64,000 bases of DNA from Phytopseudomonas punonensis (GTDB taxonomy: Bacteria > Pseudomonadota > Gammaproteobacteria > Pseudomonadales > Pseudomonadaceae), in assembly GCF_900142655.1 (NCBI RefSeq), contig NZ_FRBQ01000008.1, positions 123,239-187,238 on the forward strand, read 5' to 3'. Both the position numbers and the translations under genes were made by a program. Of the stretch, positions 1 to 9,059 are shown piece after piece (position 1 is the first letter of the stretch; the number at the start of each line of letters is the position of its first letter). The notes under the pieces were generated by a model. The model made no database searches, was not told the origin of the DNA, and saw only the letters and a list, made by a program, of their open reading frames with translations.

Positions 1-935
1 AGCTTGCCCATGGATAGCGCCCGCACCAGCAGGTCGACCTCGCCCGCCTCGACCGTCTTGCCACTCGAGGCGGCGTAACTTTTCGGTGGGCTGATGAAGG
101 CGATCTTGGGCGTGTGCTGGCGAGTCAACGCCTCCTCCGGCGTCTTGATCAAGCCCATTCGCAACGCGCCAGCCACGCGTATCCGCTCGAAACGCGCCAA
201 CTGCGCCGGGTCCGAGTTGATGTCTTCGCGCAGTTCGGTGCCTTGATAGCCAATATCAGCGGCGTTGACGAAGATCGTCGGAATACCTGCACTGATCATG
301 GTCGCCTTGAAAATACCGACACCCGGTACGTCCAGCTCGTCCACCAGATTACCGGTGGGAAACATCGAACCGCCCTCCTCGCCATCCTCGGACGGGTCGA
401 GGAACTCCAGCACGATCTCCGCCGCCGGGAAGGTCACGCCGTCCAGCTCGAAGTCTCCGGTTTCCTGTACCTGGCCATTGCTGACCGGTACATGGGCGAT
501 GATGGTCTTGTGGATGTTGGCCTGCCAGATGCGCACCACGCAGGTGCCGTTGTCGGGAATCCGCGCGGGGTCGAGCAGACCGGCATGGATGGCGAAGGCG
601 CCGGCGGCGGTGGACAGGTTGCCGCAATTGCCGCTCCAGTCGACGAAGGCCTTGTCGATGGACACCTGACCGTAGAGGTAGTCGACATCATGATCCGGCC
701 GGCTGCTTTTCGACAGGATCACGCATTTGGAGGTGCTCGACGTCGCACCGCCCATGCCATCGATATGCGCCGAGTACGGATCGGGGCTGCCGATCACCCG
801 CATGAACAGTCGATCACGGACCTCGCCTGGCGCCTGACAGGGCTCGGGCAGATCTTGCAGCCGGAAGAACACGCCCTTGCTGGTACCGCCACGCATATAG
901 GTGGCGGGGATTTTTACTTGAGGCAGATAAGCCAT
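1..935 (-). CDS. prpF: PrpF, AcnD-accessory isomerase (3' end cut by window edge)
   Basis: The reading frame opens with an ATG at 935 (MAYLPQVKIPATYMRGGTSK) and stays open to the left edge, about 311 residues of a protein that is usually near 396, so roughly the last fifth is missing. The N-terminal MRGGTSKGVF block and the later SGNCGNLSTAAGAFA block, with its cysteine, are hallmarks of the PrpF family, which has a diaminopimelate epimerase-like fold. Family knowledge: PrpF isomerises the double bond of the aconitate-type intermediate released by AcnD and is needed for AcnD to support 2-methylcitrate catabolism. It is the fourth structural gene of the prp operon, 164 bases downstream of acnD with a hairpin-forming repeat between them, which may lower its expression relative to acnD. 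Confidence 0.93.
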   Translation of the reverse strand, partial: MAYLPQVKIPATYMRGGTSKGVFFRLQDLPEPCQAPGEVRDRLFMRVIGSPDPYSAHIDGMGGATSSTSKCVILSKSSRPDHDVDYLYGQVSIDKAFVDWSGNCGNLSTAAGAFAIHAGLLDPARIPDNGTCVVRIWQANIHKTIIAHVPVSNGQVQETGDFELDGVTFPAAEIVLEFLDPSEDGEEGGSMFPTGNLVDELDVPGVGIFKATMISAGIPTIFVNAADIGYQGTELREDINSDPAQLARFERIRVAGALRMGLIKTPEEALTRQHTPKIAFISPPKSYAASSGKTVEAGEVDLLVRALSMGK

Positions 936-1009
936 GGGGGCAGTCCTGATAGAAAATGGTGGTGCTGGTTTTTCCCGAATTACATCCTGGCTATGCGCTA
1001 AACAAATCA

Positions 1010-1094
1010 TAGGGTGGATAGGGGCGCGTAGATCACGCCTCATCCATCCACAGTGGAACTCGCCACGGTGGATGGAAAAGCGCCATCCACCCTA
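1010..1094. repeat. Nested inverted repeat between acnD and prpF
   Basis: Outer arms are TAGGGTGGAT (1010-1019) and ATCCACCCTA (1085-1094), a perfect 10-base inverted repeat. Inner arms are CCATCCAC (1044-1051) and GTGGATGG (1068-1075). The whole unit could fold as a long interrupted hairpin. TAGGGTGGAT-type ends are typical of a dispersed intergenic repeat seen in this Pseudomonas group. A GTAGGGTGGA fragment also occurs near 63480. There is no transposase, so this looks like a non-coding repeat unit lying inside an operon. Confidence 0.7.
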
Positions 1095-1099
1095 CGTGA

Positions 1100-3733
1100 T
1101 CACGCCACCGCGCCTTCGAGGAAGTCCTTGGCGAAGCGCTGCAGCACACCGCCGGCCTTGTACACGCTGACGTCGGCGGCAGTGTCCAGGCGGCAGGTCA
1201 CCGGCACGCGCAGCACCTCGCCGTTGCGGCGTTTGACCACCAGGGTAAGGTCGCAGCGCGGCGCGATCTCGCCTTCGACGTCATAGGTCTCGGTGCCGTC
1301 CAGGCCCAAGGTCAGGCGCGTGGTGCCTGGTTTGAATTCCACCGGCAGCACGCCCATGCCCACCAGGTTGGTGCGATGGATGCGCTCGAAGCCTTCGGCA
1401 ACGATCACTTCCACACCCGCCAGACGCACGCCCTTGGCCGCCCAGTCGCGCGACGAGCCTTGGCCGTAGTCGGCGCCGGCGACGATGATCAGGTTCTGCT
1501 TGCGCTTCATATAAGTCTCGATCGCCTCCCACATGCGCATCACCTGGCCCTCGGGCTCCACCCGGGCCAGCGAGCCCTTCTTCACCTGCCCGTCGACCAC
1601 CACCATCTCGTTGACCAACTGCGGGTTGGCGAAGGTGGCACGCTGTGCAGTCAGATGGTCACCCCGGTGAGTGGCGTAGGAATTGAAGTCCTCCTCCGGC
1701 AAGCCCATCTTGTGCAGGTATTCGCCCGCCGCCGAGTCCAGCAGGATGGCGTTGGACGGCGACAGGTGATCGGTGGTGATGTTGTCCGGCAGGATTGCCA
1801 GCGGCAGCATGTCCTTGAGCGTGCGTTCACCGGCCAGGGCGCCTTCCCAGTACGGCGGGCGACGGATATAGGTGGACATCGGGCGCCAGTCGTACAAAGG
1901 GCTCTCGGCCTCCTGCACGCTGCCCAGGTCGAACATAGGGATATAGATCTGCTTGAACTGCTCGGGCTTCACCGAGGCAGCGACGATGGCGTCGATCTCC
2001 TCGTCGCTCGGCCACAGATCCTTCAGCGTGATCGGGTTGCCCTGGGCATCGCTGCCCAGCACATCCTGCTCGATATCGAAGCGTACGGTACCGGCGATGG
2101 CATAGGCCACCACCAGCGGCGGCGAAGCCAGGAAGGCCTGCTTGGCATAGGGGTGGATACGCCCGTCGAAGTTGCGGTTACCCGAGAGCACGGCCGTGGC
2201 GTACAGGTCGCGGTCGATGATCTCTTTCTGGATAAGCGGATCGAGGGCGCCGGACATGCCATTACAGGTGGTGCAAGCGTAAGCGACGATGCCGAAGCCG
2301 AGCTGCTCCAATTCCGACAGCAGACCGGCCTCCTCCAGATACAGCTTGGCGACTTTTGAACCCGGCGCGAACGAGGTTTTCACCCAGGGCTTGCGCACAA
2401 GGCCCAGCGCGTTGGCCTTCTTCGCCACCAGGCCGGCGGCGATGACGTTGCGCGGGTTGGAGGTGTTGGTGCAACTGGTGATGGCAGCGATGATCACCGC
2501 GCCATCGGGCATCAGCCCCTGGGCTTCTTCGCCCTTGCCGGCTTGCAGCTTGGCTTCGTCGGCGATGCCGCGCTCGGCCAGGGCCGAGGTGGGCAGGCGG
2601 CGGTGCGGGTTGCTGGGACCTGCCATATTGCGCACCACGCTGCCTAGGTCGAAGCGCAGCACACGCTCGTACTCGGCGGTTTTCAGCGCGTCGCTCCACA
2701 GGCCGAGGGTCTTGGCGTAGGTTTCCACCAGCGCCACCTGCTCTGGCTCACGGCCAGTGAGCTTGAGGTAATCGATGGTCTGGCCGTCGATATAGAACAT
2801 CGAAGCCGTCGCACCATACTCGGGGCACATATTGGAAATGGTCGCGCGGTCGCCGATGGACAGGCTGTCCGCGCCCTCGCCAAAGAACTCGACCCAGGCA
2901 CCCACTACCCGCTCCTTGCGCAGGAACTCGGTCAGCGCCAGGACGATATCGGTGGCGGTGATACCCGGTTGGCGCTTGCCGGTCAGCTCGACGCCGACGA
3001 TATCCGGCAGGCGCATCATCGAGGGGTGGCCGAGCATCACCGTCTCGGCCTCCAGGCCGCCGACGCCGATGGCGATCACGCCCAGGGCATCGACGTGCGG
3101 GGTGTGCGAGTCGGTGCCGACGCAGGTGTCGGGAAACGCGATGCCGCCGCGCGCCTGGATCACCGGGCTCATCTTCTCCAGGTTGATCTGGTGCATGATG
3201 CCGTTGCCGGCCGGGATCACGTCGACGTTCTTGAAGGCGGTTTTGGTCCAGTCGATGAAGTGAAAGCGGTCCTCGTTGCGGCGATCCTCGATGGCGCGGT
3301 TCTTCTCGAAGGCGTCCGGGTCGAAACCTGCAGCTTCCACGGCCAGGGAGTGGTCGACGATCAGCTGGGTCGGCACCACCGGGTTGACCTTGGATGGGTC
3401 ACCACCTTTTTCGGCGATGGCGTCACGCAGGCCGGCCAGGTCGACCAGCGCGGTCTGGCCGAGAATGTCGTGGCAGACTACGCGTGCCGGGTACCAGGGA
3501 AAGTCCAGGTCGCGCTTGCGGTAGACCAGTTGCTCCAGCGCGGCGGTCAGATCCTGCGGCTCGCAACGGCGTACCAGTTGCTCGGCAAGCACGCGCGAGG
3601 TGTAGGGCAGCTTCGCCCAGGCACCGGCCTGGATCGCATCCACCGCCTCACGGGCATCGAAGTAATCCAGCGCGGTGCCAGGCAGGCGCTTGCGGTATCT
3701 GCTATTCACGGTGTCGTTCATGGTGTTTTCCAT
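1100..3733 (-). CDS. acnD: AcnD, Fe-S-dependent 2-methylcitrate dehydratase
   Basis: This 877-residue aconitase-superfamily enzyme is of the usual AcnD length (about 865). The three cysteines for the 4Fe-4S cluster are visible: C421 in ITSCTNTSNP and C487/C490 in YACTTCNG. The C-terminal swivel domain carries the GSSRDWAAKG phosphate-binding motif. Family knowledge: AcnD dehydrates 2-methylcitrate and, with PrpF, replaces PrpD. The start used here (MENTMNDTVN) lies 6 bases after the prpC stop; the second Met (codon 5) is an equally possible start. Placement between prpC and prpF separates it from a TCA-cycle aconitase. Confidence 0.95.
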   Translation of the reverse strand: MENTMNDTVNSRYRKRLPGTALDYFDAREAVDAIQAGAWAKLPYTSRVLAEQLVRRCEPQDLTAALEQLVYRKRDLDFPWYPARVVCHDILGQTALVDLAGLRDAIAEKGGDPSKVNPVVPTQLIVDHSLAVEAAGFDPDAFEKNRAIEDRRNEDRFHFIDWTKTAFKNVDVIPAGNGIMHQINLEKMSPVIQARGGIAFPDTCVGTDSHTPHVDALGVIAIGVGGLEAETVMLGHPSMMRLPDIVGVELTGKRQPGITATDIVLALTEFLRKERVVGAWVEFFGEGADSLSIGDRATISNMCPEYGATASMFYIDGQTIDYLKLTGREPEQVALVETYAKTLGLWSDALKTAEYERVLRFDLGSVVRNMAGPSNPHRRLPTSALAERGIADEAKLQAGKGEEAQGLMPDGAVIIAAITSCTNTSNPRNVIAAGLVAKKANALGLVRKPWVKTSFAPGSKVAKLYLEEAGLLSELEQLGFGIVAYACTTCNGMSGALDPLIQKEIIDRDLYATAVLSGNRNFDGRIHPYAKQAFLASPPLVVAYAIAGTVRFDIEQDVLGSDAQGNPITLKDLWPSDEEIDAIVAASVKPEQFKQIYIPMFDLGSVQEAESPLYDWRPMSTYIRRPPYWEGALAGERTLKDMLPLAILPDNITTDHLSPSNAILLDSAAGEYLHKMGLPEEDFNSYATHRGDHLTAQRATFANPQLVNEMVVVDGQVKKGSLARVEPEGQVMRMWEAIETYMKRKQNLIIVAGADYGQGSSRDWAAKGVRLAGVEVIVAEGFERIHRTNLVGMGVLPVEFKPGTTRLTLGLDGTETYDVEGEIAPRCDLTLVVKRRNGEVLRVPVTCRLDTAADVSVYKAGGVLQRFAKDFLEGAVA

Positions 3734-3739
3734 GATTAG

Positions 3740-4900
3740 TTATTTGCGGTCCTTGAGCGGCACGAACTTCAGGTCTTCGGGGCCTGTGTAGTTGGCGCTC
3801 GGGCGGATGATCTTGCCGTCGATGCGCTGCTCAATGACGTGGGCGGACCAGCCGGCAGTGCGGGCGATGACGAACAGCGGCGTGAACATGGCAGTGGGCA
3901 CGCCCATCATGTGGTAGCTCACGGCACTGAACCAGTCGAGGTTGGGGAACATCTTCTTGATGTCCCACATGATGGTTTCCAGGCGCTCGGCGATGTCGAA
4001 CATCTTGTTGTTGCCCTGCTCGGCAGACAGCTCGCGGGCGACTTCCTTGATCACCTTGTTGCGCGGATCACTGACGGTGTAGACCGGGTGGCCGAAGCCG
4101 ATCACCACCTCTTTCTTCTCCACCCGCGCACGAATATCGGCCTCCGCCTCATCGGGGGTGTCGTAGCGTTTCTGGATCTCGAAAGCCACCTCGTTGGCGC
4201 CGCCGTGCTTGGGCCCACGCAATGCGCCGATACCACCGGCGATGGCGGAAAACAAATCAGACCCGGTGCCGGCGATCACCCGCGAAGTGAAGGTCGACGC
4301 ATTGAATTCGTGCTCGGCATACAGGTTCAGCGAAGTGTGCATGGCGCGCACCCAGGAATCGCCAGGCACTTTGCCGTGCAACAGATGCAGGAAATGCCCA
4401 CCGATGGAGTCGTCGTCGGTCTCTACGTCGATGCGCTTGCCGTTGTGGCTGAAGTGGTACCAATAGAGCAGCATCGAGCCGAGCGAGGCCATCAGCTTGT
4501 CAGCGATATCCCGCGCGCCGGGGTGGTTGTGATCATCCTTCTCCGGCGACAGGCAACCGAGCACCGACACCCCGGTGCGCATCACATCCATCGGGTGGGC
4601 CGAAGGCGGCAGCTGCTCCAGCGCGACCTTGAGTGCTGCGGGCAATCCACGCAGCGCCTTGAGCTTGGCCTTGTAGGCGGTCAATTCGGCCACGGTCGGC
4701 AGTTTGCCGTGTACCAGCAGGTGAGCGATTTCCTCGAACTCGCAGGTGTTGGCAACATCGAGAATGTCATAACCGCGGTAATGCAGGTCGTTGCCGGTGC
4801 GCCCCACGGTGCACAGCGCAGTGTTGCCGGCGGCGGTGCCGCTCAGGGCAACGGATTTCTTCGGTTTGAAGCCCGCAACGGTGGTGTCGGTGGCGCTCAT
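3740..4900 (-). CDS. prpC: 2-methylcitrate synthase
   Basis: This 386-residue citrate synthase-family protein condenses propionyl-CoA with oxaloacetate to 2-methylcitrate in the cytoplasm. Citrate synthase signatures are present: RGYDILD near residue 42, a GPKHGGANE active-site histidine block near 230, and GFGHPVYTVSDPR near 270. The short length, without the long N-terminal domain of housekeeping GltA, and the position between prpB and acnD support PrpC. It starts 70 bases after the prpB stop and is followed after 6 bases by acnD, so the two are probably translated together. Confidence 0.95.
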   Translation of the reverse strand: MSATDTTVAGFKPKKSVALSGTAAGNTALCTVGRTGNDLHYRGYDILDVANTCEFEEIAHLLVHGKLPTVAELTAYKAKLKALRGLPAALKVALEQLPPSAHPMDVMRTGVSVLGCLSPEKDDHNHPGARDIADKLMASLGSMLLYWYHFSHNGKRIDVETDDDSIGGHFLHLLHGKVPGDSWVRAMHTSLNLYAEHEFNASTFTSRVIAGTGSDLFSAIAGGIGALRGPKHGGANEVAFEIQKRYDTPDEAEADIRARVEKKEVVIGFGHPVYTVSDPRNKVIKEVARELSAEQGNNKMFDIAERLETIMWDIKKMFPNLDWFSAVSYHMMGVPTAMFTPLFVIARTAGWSAHVIEQRIDGKIIRPSANYTGPEDLKFVPLKDRK

Positions 4901-4970
4901 CAGTCTCTCCTTTCATCCGCAGGGGATGTCTTGTTGTTATGCACGGGCTGCAGCGCAGCCCGCCAGGCGA

Positions 4971-5855
4971 TCACTTCTTGGCGGCGAATAGCGCGTCGAG
5001 TTTCTGCTCGAAGGCGTGATAACCGATGCGGTCATACAGCTCGGCACGGGTCTGCATCTGTTCGACCACGTCCTGCTGATGACCATTCTGGCGAATCGAG
5101 GTGTAAACACTTTCCGCTGCCTTGTTGGCCGCGCGGAACGCCGACAGTGGGTAGAGCTGGATGGCCACGCCCACCAAGGCCAACTCGTCGCGAGTGAACA
5201 ACGGCGTGGCGCCGAATTCGGTGATATTGGCCAGTATCGGCACGCTCAGTGCCTCGACGAAGCGCTGGTAGGTGGGCAGATCAACGGCGGCTTCGGCGAA
5301 GATGCCGTCGGCGCCCGCCTCCACATAACGAAGGCAACGCTCGATGGCGGCGTCCACGCCCTCGGCCTGGATCGCATCGGTGCGGGCGATCAGGAAGAAG
5401 TCCGGATCGGTCTTGGCATCGGCGGCCGCCTTGACCCGGTCGACCATTTCCTCGCAGGAAACGATTTCCTTGCCCGGGCGGTGACCGCAACGCTTGGCGC
5501 CGACCTGATCCTCGATGTGCGCCGCCGCCGCGCCGGCCTTGATCAGGCTCTTGATGGTGCGCTCGATATTGAAGGCGCTGGGCCCGAAGCCGGTGTCGAT
5601 ATCGACCATAAGCGGCAAATCGCAGACGTCGGTAATGCGGCGTACATCGATCAGCACATCTTCCAGGGTGTTGATGCCCAGGTCCGGCAAACCTAGCGAG
5701 CCCGCCGCCACACCGCCGCCGGATAGGTAGATCGCCTTGAAGCCGGCACGCTGGGCCAGCAGCGCATGGTTGGCGTTGATCGCGCCGATCACCTGCAGCG
5801 GTTGCTCTTCGGCGAGGGCCTGGCGGAAACGCTGGCCGGCGGAAAGCTGGGTCAT
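4971..5855 (-). CDS. prpB: 2-methylisocitrate lyase
   Basis: This 294-residue member of the isocitrate lyase/PEP mutase superfamily cleaves 2-methylisocitrate to pyruvate and succinate, the last step of the methylcitrate cycle. The signature KRCGHRPGK carries the catalytic cysteine, near residue 122. The metal-binding stretch LPLMVDIDTGFG lies near residues 80-91. Its ATG overlaps the stop of the upstream GntR gene by four bases (ATGA), so regulator and enzyme are translationally coupled. Confidence 0.95.
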   Translation of the reverse strand: MTQLSAGQRFRQALAEEQPLQVIGAINANHALLAQRAGFKAIYLSGGGVAAGSLGLPDLGINTLEDVLIDVRRITDVCDLPLMVDIDTGFGPSAFNIERTIKSLIKAGAAAAHIEDQVGAKRCGHRPGKEIVSCEEMVDRVKAAADAKTDPDFFLIARTDAIQAEGVDAAIERCLRYVEAGADGIFAEAAVDLPTYQRFVEALSVPILANITEFGATPLFTRDELALVGVAIQLYPLSAFRAANKAAESVYTSIRQNGHQQDVVEQMQTRAELYDRIGYHAFEQKLDALFAAKK

Positions 5856-6571
5856 GAATTACCTCGAGTCTTGGATGAAGTGGCGAGCGCGTCTTTATAG
5901 TGGCGCTCGATATTGCGTTTGGAGGCGCCGATATGACGGCGCATCAGCAGCTCGGCCAGTTCGCCGTCACGGTCGGCAATGGCGTCGAGAATACGGTGGT
6001 GTTCGGCGAAGGCCTGGTGCGGCCGATTGGGCGTGGCGGAAAACTGCAGCCGGTACATGCGCACCAGCTGATACAGCTCGTCGCACAGCAACTTGGCCAG
6101 GGTACGGTTGCCGCTGCCCTGGATGATCCGGTAGTGGAAGTCGAAGTCGCCTTCCTGCTGGTAGTAGCCGACGCCGGCCTGGAACGCGGCATCCTGCTCG
6201 TGCAGCTCCAGCACCCGGCGCAAGTCGTCGATCTCCTCCTGGCTCATGCGCTCGGCCGCCTGACGGCAGGCCATGCCTTCCAGAGATTCGCGAATTTCGT
6301 ACAGTTCTATCAGCTCGGCGTGACTGAGCGACACCACCCGCGCGCCCACATGGGGCACCCGCACCAAAAGCTTCTGCCCTTCCAGCCGGTGAATCGCCTC
6401 ACGCAACGGCCCGCGGCTGATACCGTAGGTACGCGCCAGCTCCGGCTCGGAAATCTTCGAGCCCGGGGCAATCTCGCCACGCACGATGGCCAGCTGAATC
6501 TGGCGGAAGACGTTTTCGGCCAGCGTGCCGGAGTCATCCCCGTTACTGTGAACCTCAATGGCATCCAGCAT
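5852..6571 (-). CDS. GntR-family (FCD) regulator of the prp operon
   Basis: The N-terminal winged helix (residues about 20-85, with SEPELARTYGISRGPLREAI) and the C-terminal all-helical FCD ligand domain, with conserved His and Asp residues, place this in the FadR/FCD branch of GntR. Being first in the operon and overlapping prpB, it is very probably the autoregulating repressor of methylcitrate genes, answering to a cycle intermediate (inference). The start is ambiguous: a TTG at 6586 adds five residues, but it would put a TTGTCGACA-type operator inside the coding region. I prefer the ATG at 6571, which begins MLDAIEVHSN. No strong ribosome binding site decides it. Confidence 0.9.
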   Translation of the reverse strand: MLDAIEVHSNGDDSGTLAENVFRQIQLAIVRGEIAPGSKISEPELARTYGISRGPLREAIHRLEGQKLLVRVPHVGARVVSLSHAELIELYEIRESLEGMACRQAAERMSQEEIDDLRRVLELHEQDAAFQAGVGYYQQEGDFDFHYRIIQGSGNRTLAKLLCDELYQLVRMYRLQFSATPNRPHQAFAEHHRILDAIADRDGELAELLMRRHIGASKRNIERHYKDALATSSKTRGNS

Positions 6572-6583
6572 ATTGTCGACACT
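6572..6583. promoter_or_regulatory. Candidate GntR operator 1
   Basis: ATTGTCGACACT is one base from the perfect palindrome ATTGTCGACAAT. It lies directly before the preferred ATG of the GntR gene. A partner site with the mirror-image mismatch lies 64 bases upstream. The palindrome agrees with what I recall for GntR-type regulators of methylcitrate genes in gamma-proteobacteria, but I could not check this. Confidence 0.65.
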
Positions 6584-6635
6584 CAAAGCGATATCTGCCT
6601 AGATAAACCGATAAAATCCGATTTTTCAAGCAACA

Positions 6636-6647
6636 ACTGTCGACAAT
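6636..6647. promoter_or_regulatory. Candidate GntR operator 2
   Basis: ACTGTCGACAAT again differs at one base from ATTGTCGACAAT. It is separated from operator 1 by 64 bases centre to centre, about six helical turns, so it could support looping or paired repressor dimers around the prp promoter. The promoter itself is probably in the AT-rich stretch 6600-6635. Confidence 0.65.
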
Positions 6648-6992
6648 CTTGAAGGCGGCGTGACGAAGACGCACTGCGATCAATCAGCAAGCCACGTGGC
6701 TGCCCCATACAGCCCCCGCTTGGCGTTGAATTACTCGCTGTAGCACTTGTCTATCCAGCCGCGATTGCATGCCGAAACACCGGCGCTGACAACTGCAGCC
6801 AAAAGCCTTAGCAAACAGATAGATGCAACTGTGACAAGGCACCAAGGCCGCGCCGCACAAGCGATTGTCAGCGCGTTCGCTGGCCATGCTAGACTTCGCC
6901 TCATTTAGCCATCCGACCGCTGCTGCGGCGGCTGTGATGGCCGTCTTCAATGGCGCATGGATCGTCCCATCGCTTCACCGACTCAAGGACCC
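6648..6992. other. Intergenic region upstream of the protease/transglutaminase/ligase genes
   Basis: This region of about 345 bases has no convincing gene. An 88-codon minus-strand frame (6684-6950) is rejected as unsupported. A TTGTCA at 6865-6870 followed by AT-poor sequence is the only hint of a plus-strand promoter, and its -10 is weak. The ribosome binding site AAGGA at 6984-6988 serves the gene starting at 6993. Confidence 0.4.
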
Positions 6993-7523
6993 ATGAGACT
7001 TCATTTCCTAACTACTCTGCCCTGCTTGCTGGCGCTTTCTTGCCACGCTATTGCAGCGGACAAAACCATCTACGGCCTGAACGAATACGTCAGCCTCGAC
7101 ATCGACGTGCAAGTGGCGGCCAAGCTCGACACTGGCGCCCAGACTGCCTCGCTCAGCGCCCGCGACATCGAACGATTCAAGCGCGACGGTGAACGCTGGG
7201 TGCGTTTCTATCTGGCCATCGACGATGCCCATGCGCACCCGATCGAGCGGCCACTGGCCCGCATCAGCAAGATCAAGCGGCGTGCCGGCGATGTCGACGA
7301 AGATGACGAGAAGACCTATACCGCACGCCCAGTGATCGAACTCGACGTGTGCATGGGCGGTGCCAAGCGCCAGATCGAAGTGAACCTTACCGATCGCAGC
7401 GCGTTTCAATATCCGCTCTTGATCGGCTCCGACGCGCTTAAGCGCTTCGATGCCCTGGTCGACCCAAGCCTAAAATATGCAGCAGGGAAACCTGACTGCT
7501 CCAACGCAAAATCCGGCGAGTAA
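6993..7523 (+). CDS. Exported retropepsin-like aspartic protease (RimB/RloA type)
   Basis: The start at 6993 is chosen because an AAGGA ribosome site lies just upstream and the protein then begins with a clean signal peptide (MRLHFLTTLPCLLALSCHAIA). The mature part carries KLDTGAQTASL with the single-domain retropepsin active-site DTG, so it should act as a dimer. The length, 176 residues, fits the putative ATP-dependent zinc protease family (DUF785/RimB). It stands first in a three-gene set with an inactive-transglutaminase membrane protein and an ATP-grasp ligase. Family-level work links such sets to peptide or amide tagging and, in newer annotation (Rlo names), to osmotic tolerance. The substrate is unknown. 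Confidence 0.85.
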   Translation: MRLHFLTTLPCLLALSCHAIAADKTIYGLNEYVSLDIDVQVAAKLDTGAQTASLSARDIERFKRDGERWVRFYLAIDDAHAHPIERPLARISKIKRRAGDVDEDDEKTYTARPVIELDVCMGGAKRQIEVNLTDRSAFQYPLLIGSDALKRFDALVDPSLKYAAGKPDCSNAKSGE

Positions 7524-7528
7524 TCCCC

Positions 7529-9055
7529 ATGCGCTCTCTTACCCTGCATCTGAAAATCCTGATCACCGTATTGGTGACACTGGGCGTTCTGATTACGGCC
7601 TATCAGATTTTCATCCTCGGCATTCCGGTCAGCAGTGACGAAACCGACGACCTCTGGAACATCGACACCCGGGTCGAATTCCAGGCCAATGGTCGCGACC
7701 CGATCAAGCTGCAGATGTTCGTACCGCCGCTGAATCAGGATTACGTCAGCCTCAATGAGAGCTTCATCTCCAACAACTATGGGGTGAGCGTCAATCGTGC
7801 CGATGGCAACCGTAAGGTGACCTGGTCGGCCCGCCGCGCCAGCGGCAAGCAGACGCTCTACTACCGTCTGGTACTGACCAAGCGCTACAGCGGTGAGCAG
7901 GCCAAGCCAAAGGGCCCGATCTTCCGCGACAGCATCCCGGTGGAAGGCCCCGAGAAAATCGCTGCAGAGGCGCTGCTGGCGCCGATTCGCCAGCACTCGG
8001 CCGACGTCGAAACGTTCATCAGCGAAACCATCAAACGCGTCAACAACACCAATGACGACAACGCCAAGCTGCTGCTCGGCGGCGATGCCTCGACCCTCAA
8101 GAAAGCCCAGGCCGTGGAGCTTTTGCTGTCCATTGCCCACGTGCCGATGGAGCGCGTGCACACCATTCGCCTGGCCGCCGATATTCAGCAAAGCCCGGAA
8201 CTGTGGCTGCGCAGCTTCAACGGGGACCGCTGGCTGTACTTCAACCCGGAAACCGGCGAGCAGGGCCTGCCGGCTGATCGTCTGGTCTGGTGGACCGGTG
8301 ACGAATCGTTGGTCACGCTCGATGGCGGCCGCCAGGCGACGACCACATTCACACTGAACAACAGCGAGATGAACGCTATTCGCCTCGCTCAGCTAACCGA
8401 CGAAAACACCGACGCCGACTTCCTGGAGTACTCGCTGTACGGCCTGCCGCTGCAAACCCAGCAGACCTTCATGATCATGGTGATGATCCCGATCGGCGTG
8501 CTGGTGATTCTGATCCTGCGTAACCTCGGCGGCCTGCAGACCCTCGGCACCTTCACCCCGGTACTGATCGCCCTGGCCTTCCGTGAAACCCAGCTGGGCT
8601 TCGGGATATTCCTGTTCACGGTGATCACCGCGCTAGGTCTGTCACTGCGCTCCTATCTTGAGCACCTGAAGCTACAGATGCTGCCAAGGCTATCAGTGGT
8701 ACTGACCTTCGTCGTGGTGCTTATCGCTACCATCAGCCTGTTCAGCCACAAGCTGGGCCTGGAACGCGGCCTGTCCGTTGCCCTGTTCCCGATGGTGATT
8801 CTGACCATGACCATCGAACGCCTGTCGATCACCTGGGAAGAGCGCGGCGGCAGCCATGCCTTCAAGGTCGCCATCGGCACCCTGTTCGCAGCAACCATCG
8901 CGCATCTGCTGATGACCGTACCGGAGCTGATTTACTTCGTGTTCACCTTCCCAGCGATTCTGCTGATTCTGGTGGGCTTCATGCTGGCGATGGGTCGCTA
9001 CCGCGGCTACCGCCTGACCGAACTGTTCCGCTTCAAAGCCTTCCTGAAGGATTGA
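7529..9055 (+). CDS. Inactive transglutaminase fused to multi-pass membrane domain (RloB-like)
   Basis: The 508 residues begin with a transmembrane anchor (about residues 8-30). A periplasmic region of about 270 residues follows, which includes an inactive transglutaminase-like segment around ELWLRSFNGDRWLYFNPETG. About seven membrane spans run from roughly residue 310 to the end (for example TFMIMVMIPIGVLVILILRN). No Cys-His-Asp transglutaminase triad is evident; the His and Trp positions are there but no cysteine, hence inactive. It starts 5 bases after the protease stop. It is probably the scaffold or substrate-presenting partner of the protease and ligase. Confidence 0.85.
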   Translation: MRSLTLHLKILITVLVTLGVLITAYQIFILGIPVSSDETDDLWNIDTRVEFQANGRDPIKLQMFVPPLNQDYVSLNESFISNNYGVSVNRADGNRKVTWSARRASGKQTLYYRLVLTKRYSGEQAKPKGPIFRDSIPVEGPEKIAAEALLAPIRQHSADVETFISETIKRVNNTNDDNAKLLLGGDASTLKKAQAVELLLSIAHVPMERVHTIRLAADIQQSPELWLRSFNGDRWLYFNPETGEQGLPADRLVWWTGDESLVTLDGGRQATTTFTLNNSEMNAIRLAQLTDENTDADFLEYSLYGLPLQTQQTFMIMVMIPIGVLVILILRNLGGLQTLGTFTPVLIALAFRETQLGFGIFLFTVITALGLSLRSYLEHLKLQMLPRLSVVLTFVVVLIATISLFSHKLGLERGLSVALFPMVILTMTIERLSITWEERGGSHAFKVAIGTLFAATIAHLLMTVPELIYFVFTFPAILLILVGFMLAMGRYRGYRLTELFRFKAFLKD

Positions 9056-9059
9056 GCCA

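Noticed and set aside
1376..2359. A 327-codon plus-strand frame opposite acnD
   Set aside because: Shadow of acnD; composition rich in His/Gln/Arg with no recognisable domain.
3839..5197. A 452-codon open frame on the plus strand opposite prpC/prpB
   Set aside because: It lies antisense to two clear enzymes, has low-complexity His/Gly/Arg-rich translation and no family motif; GC-rich DNA gives long shadow frames.
6684..6950. An 88-codon minus-strand frame in the gap upstream of the GntR gene
   Set aside because: Alanine/cysteine-rich translation with no motif and no good ribosome site; more likely promoter DNA.
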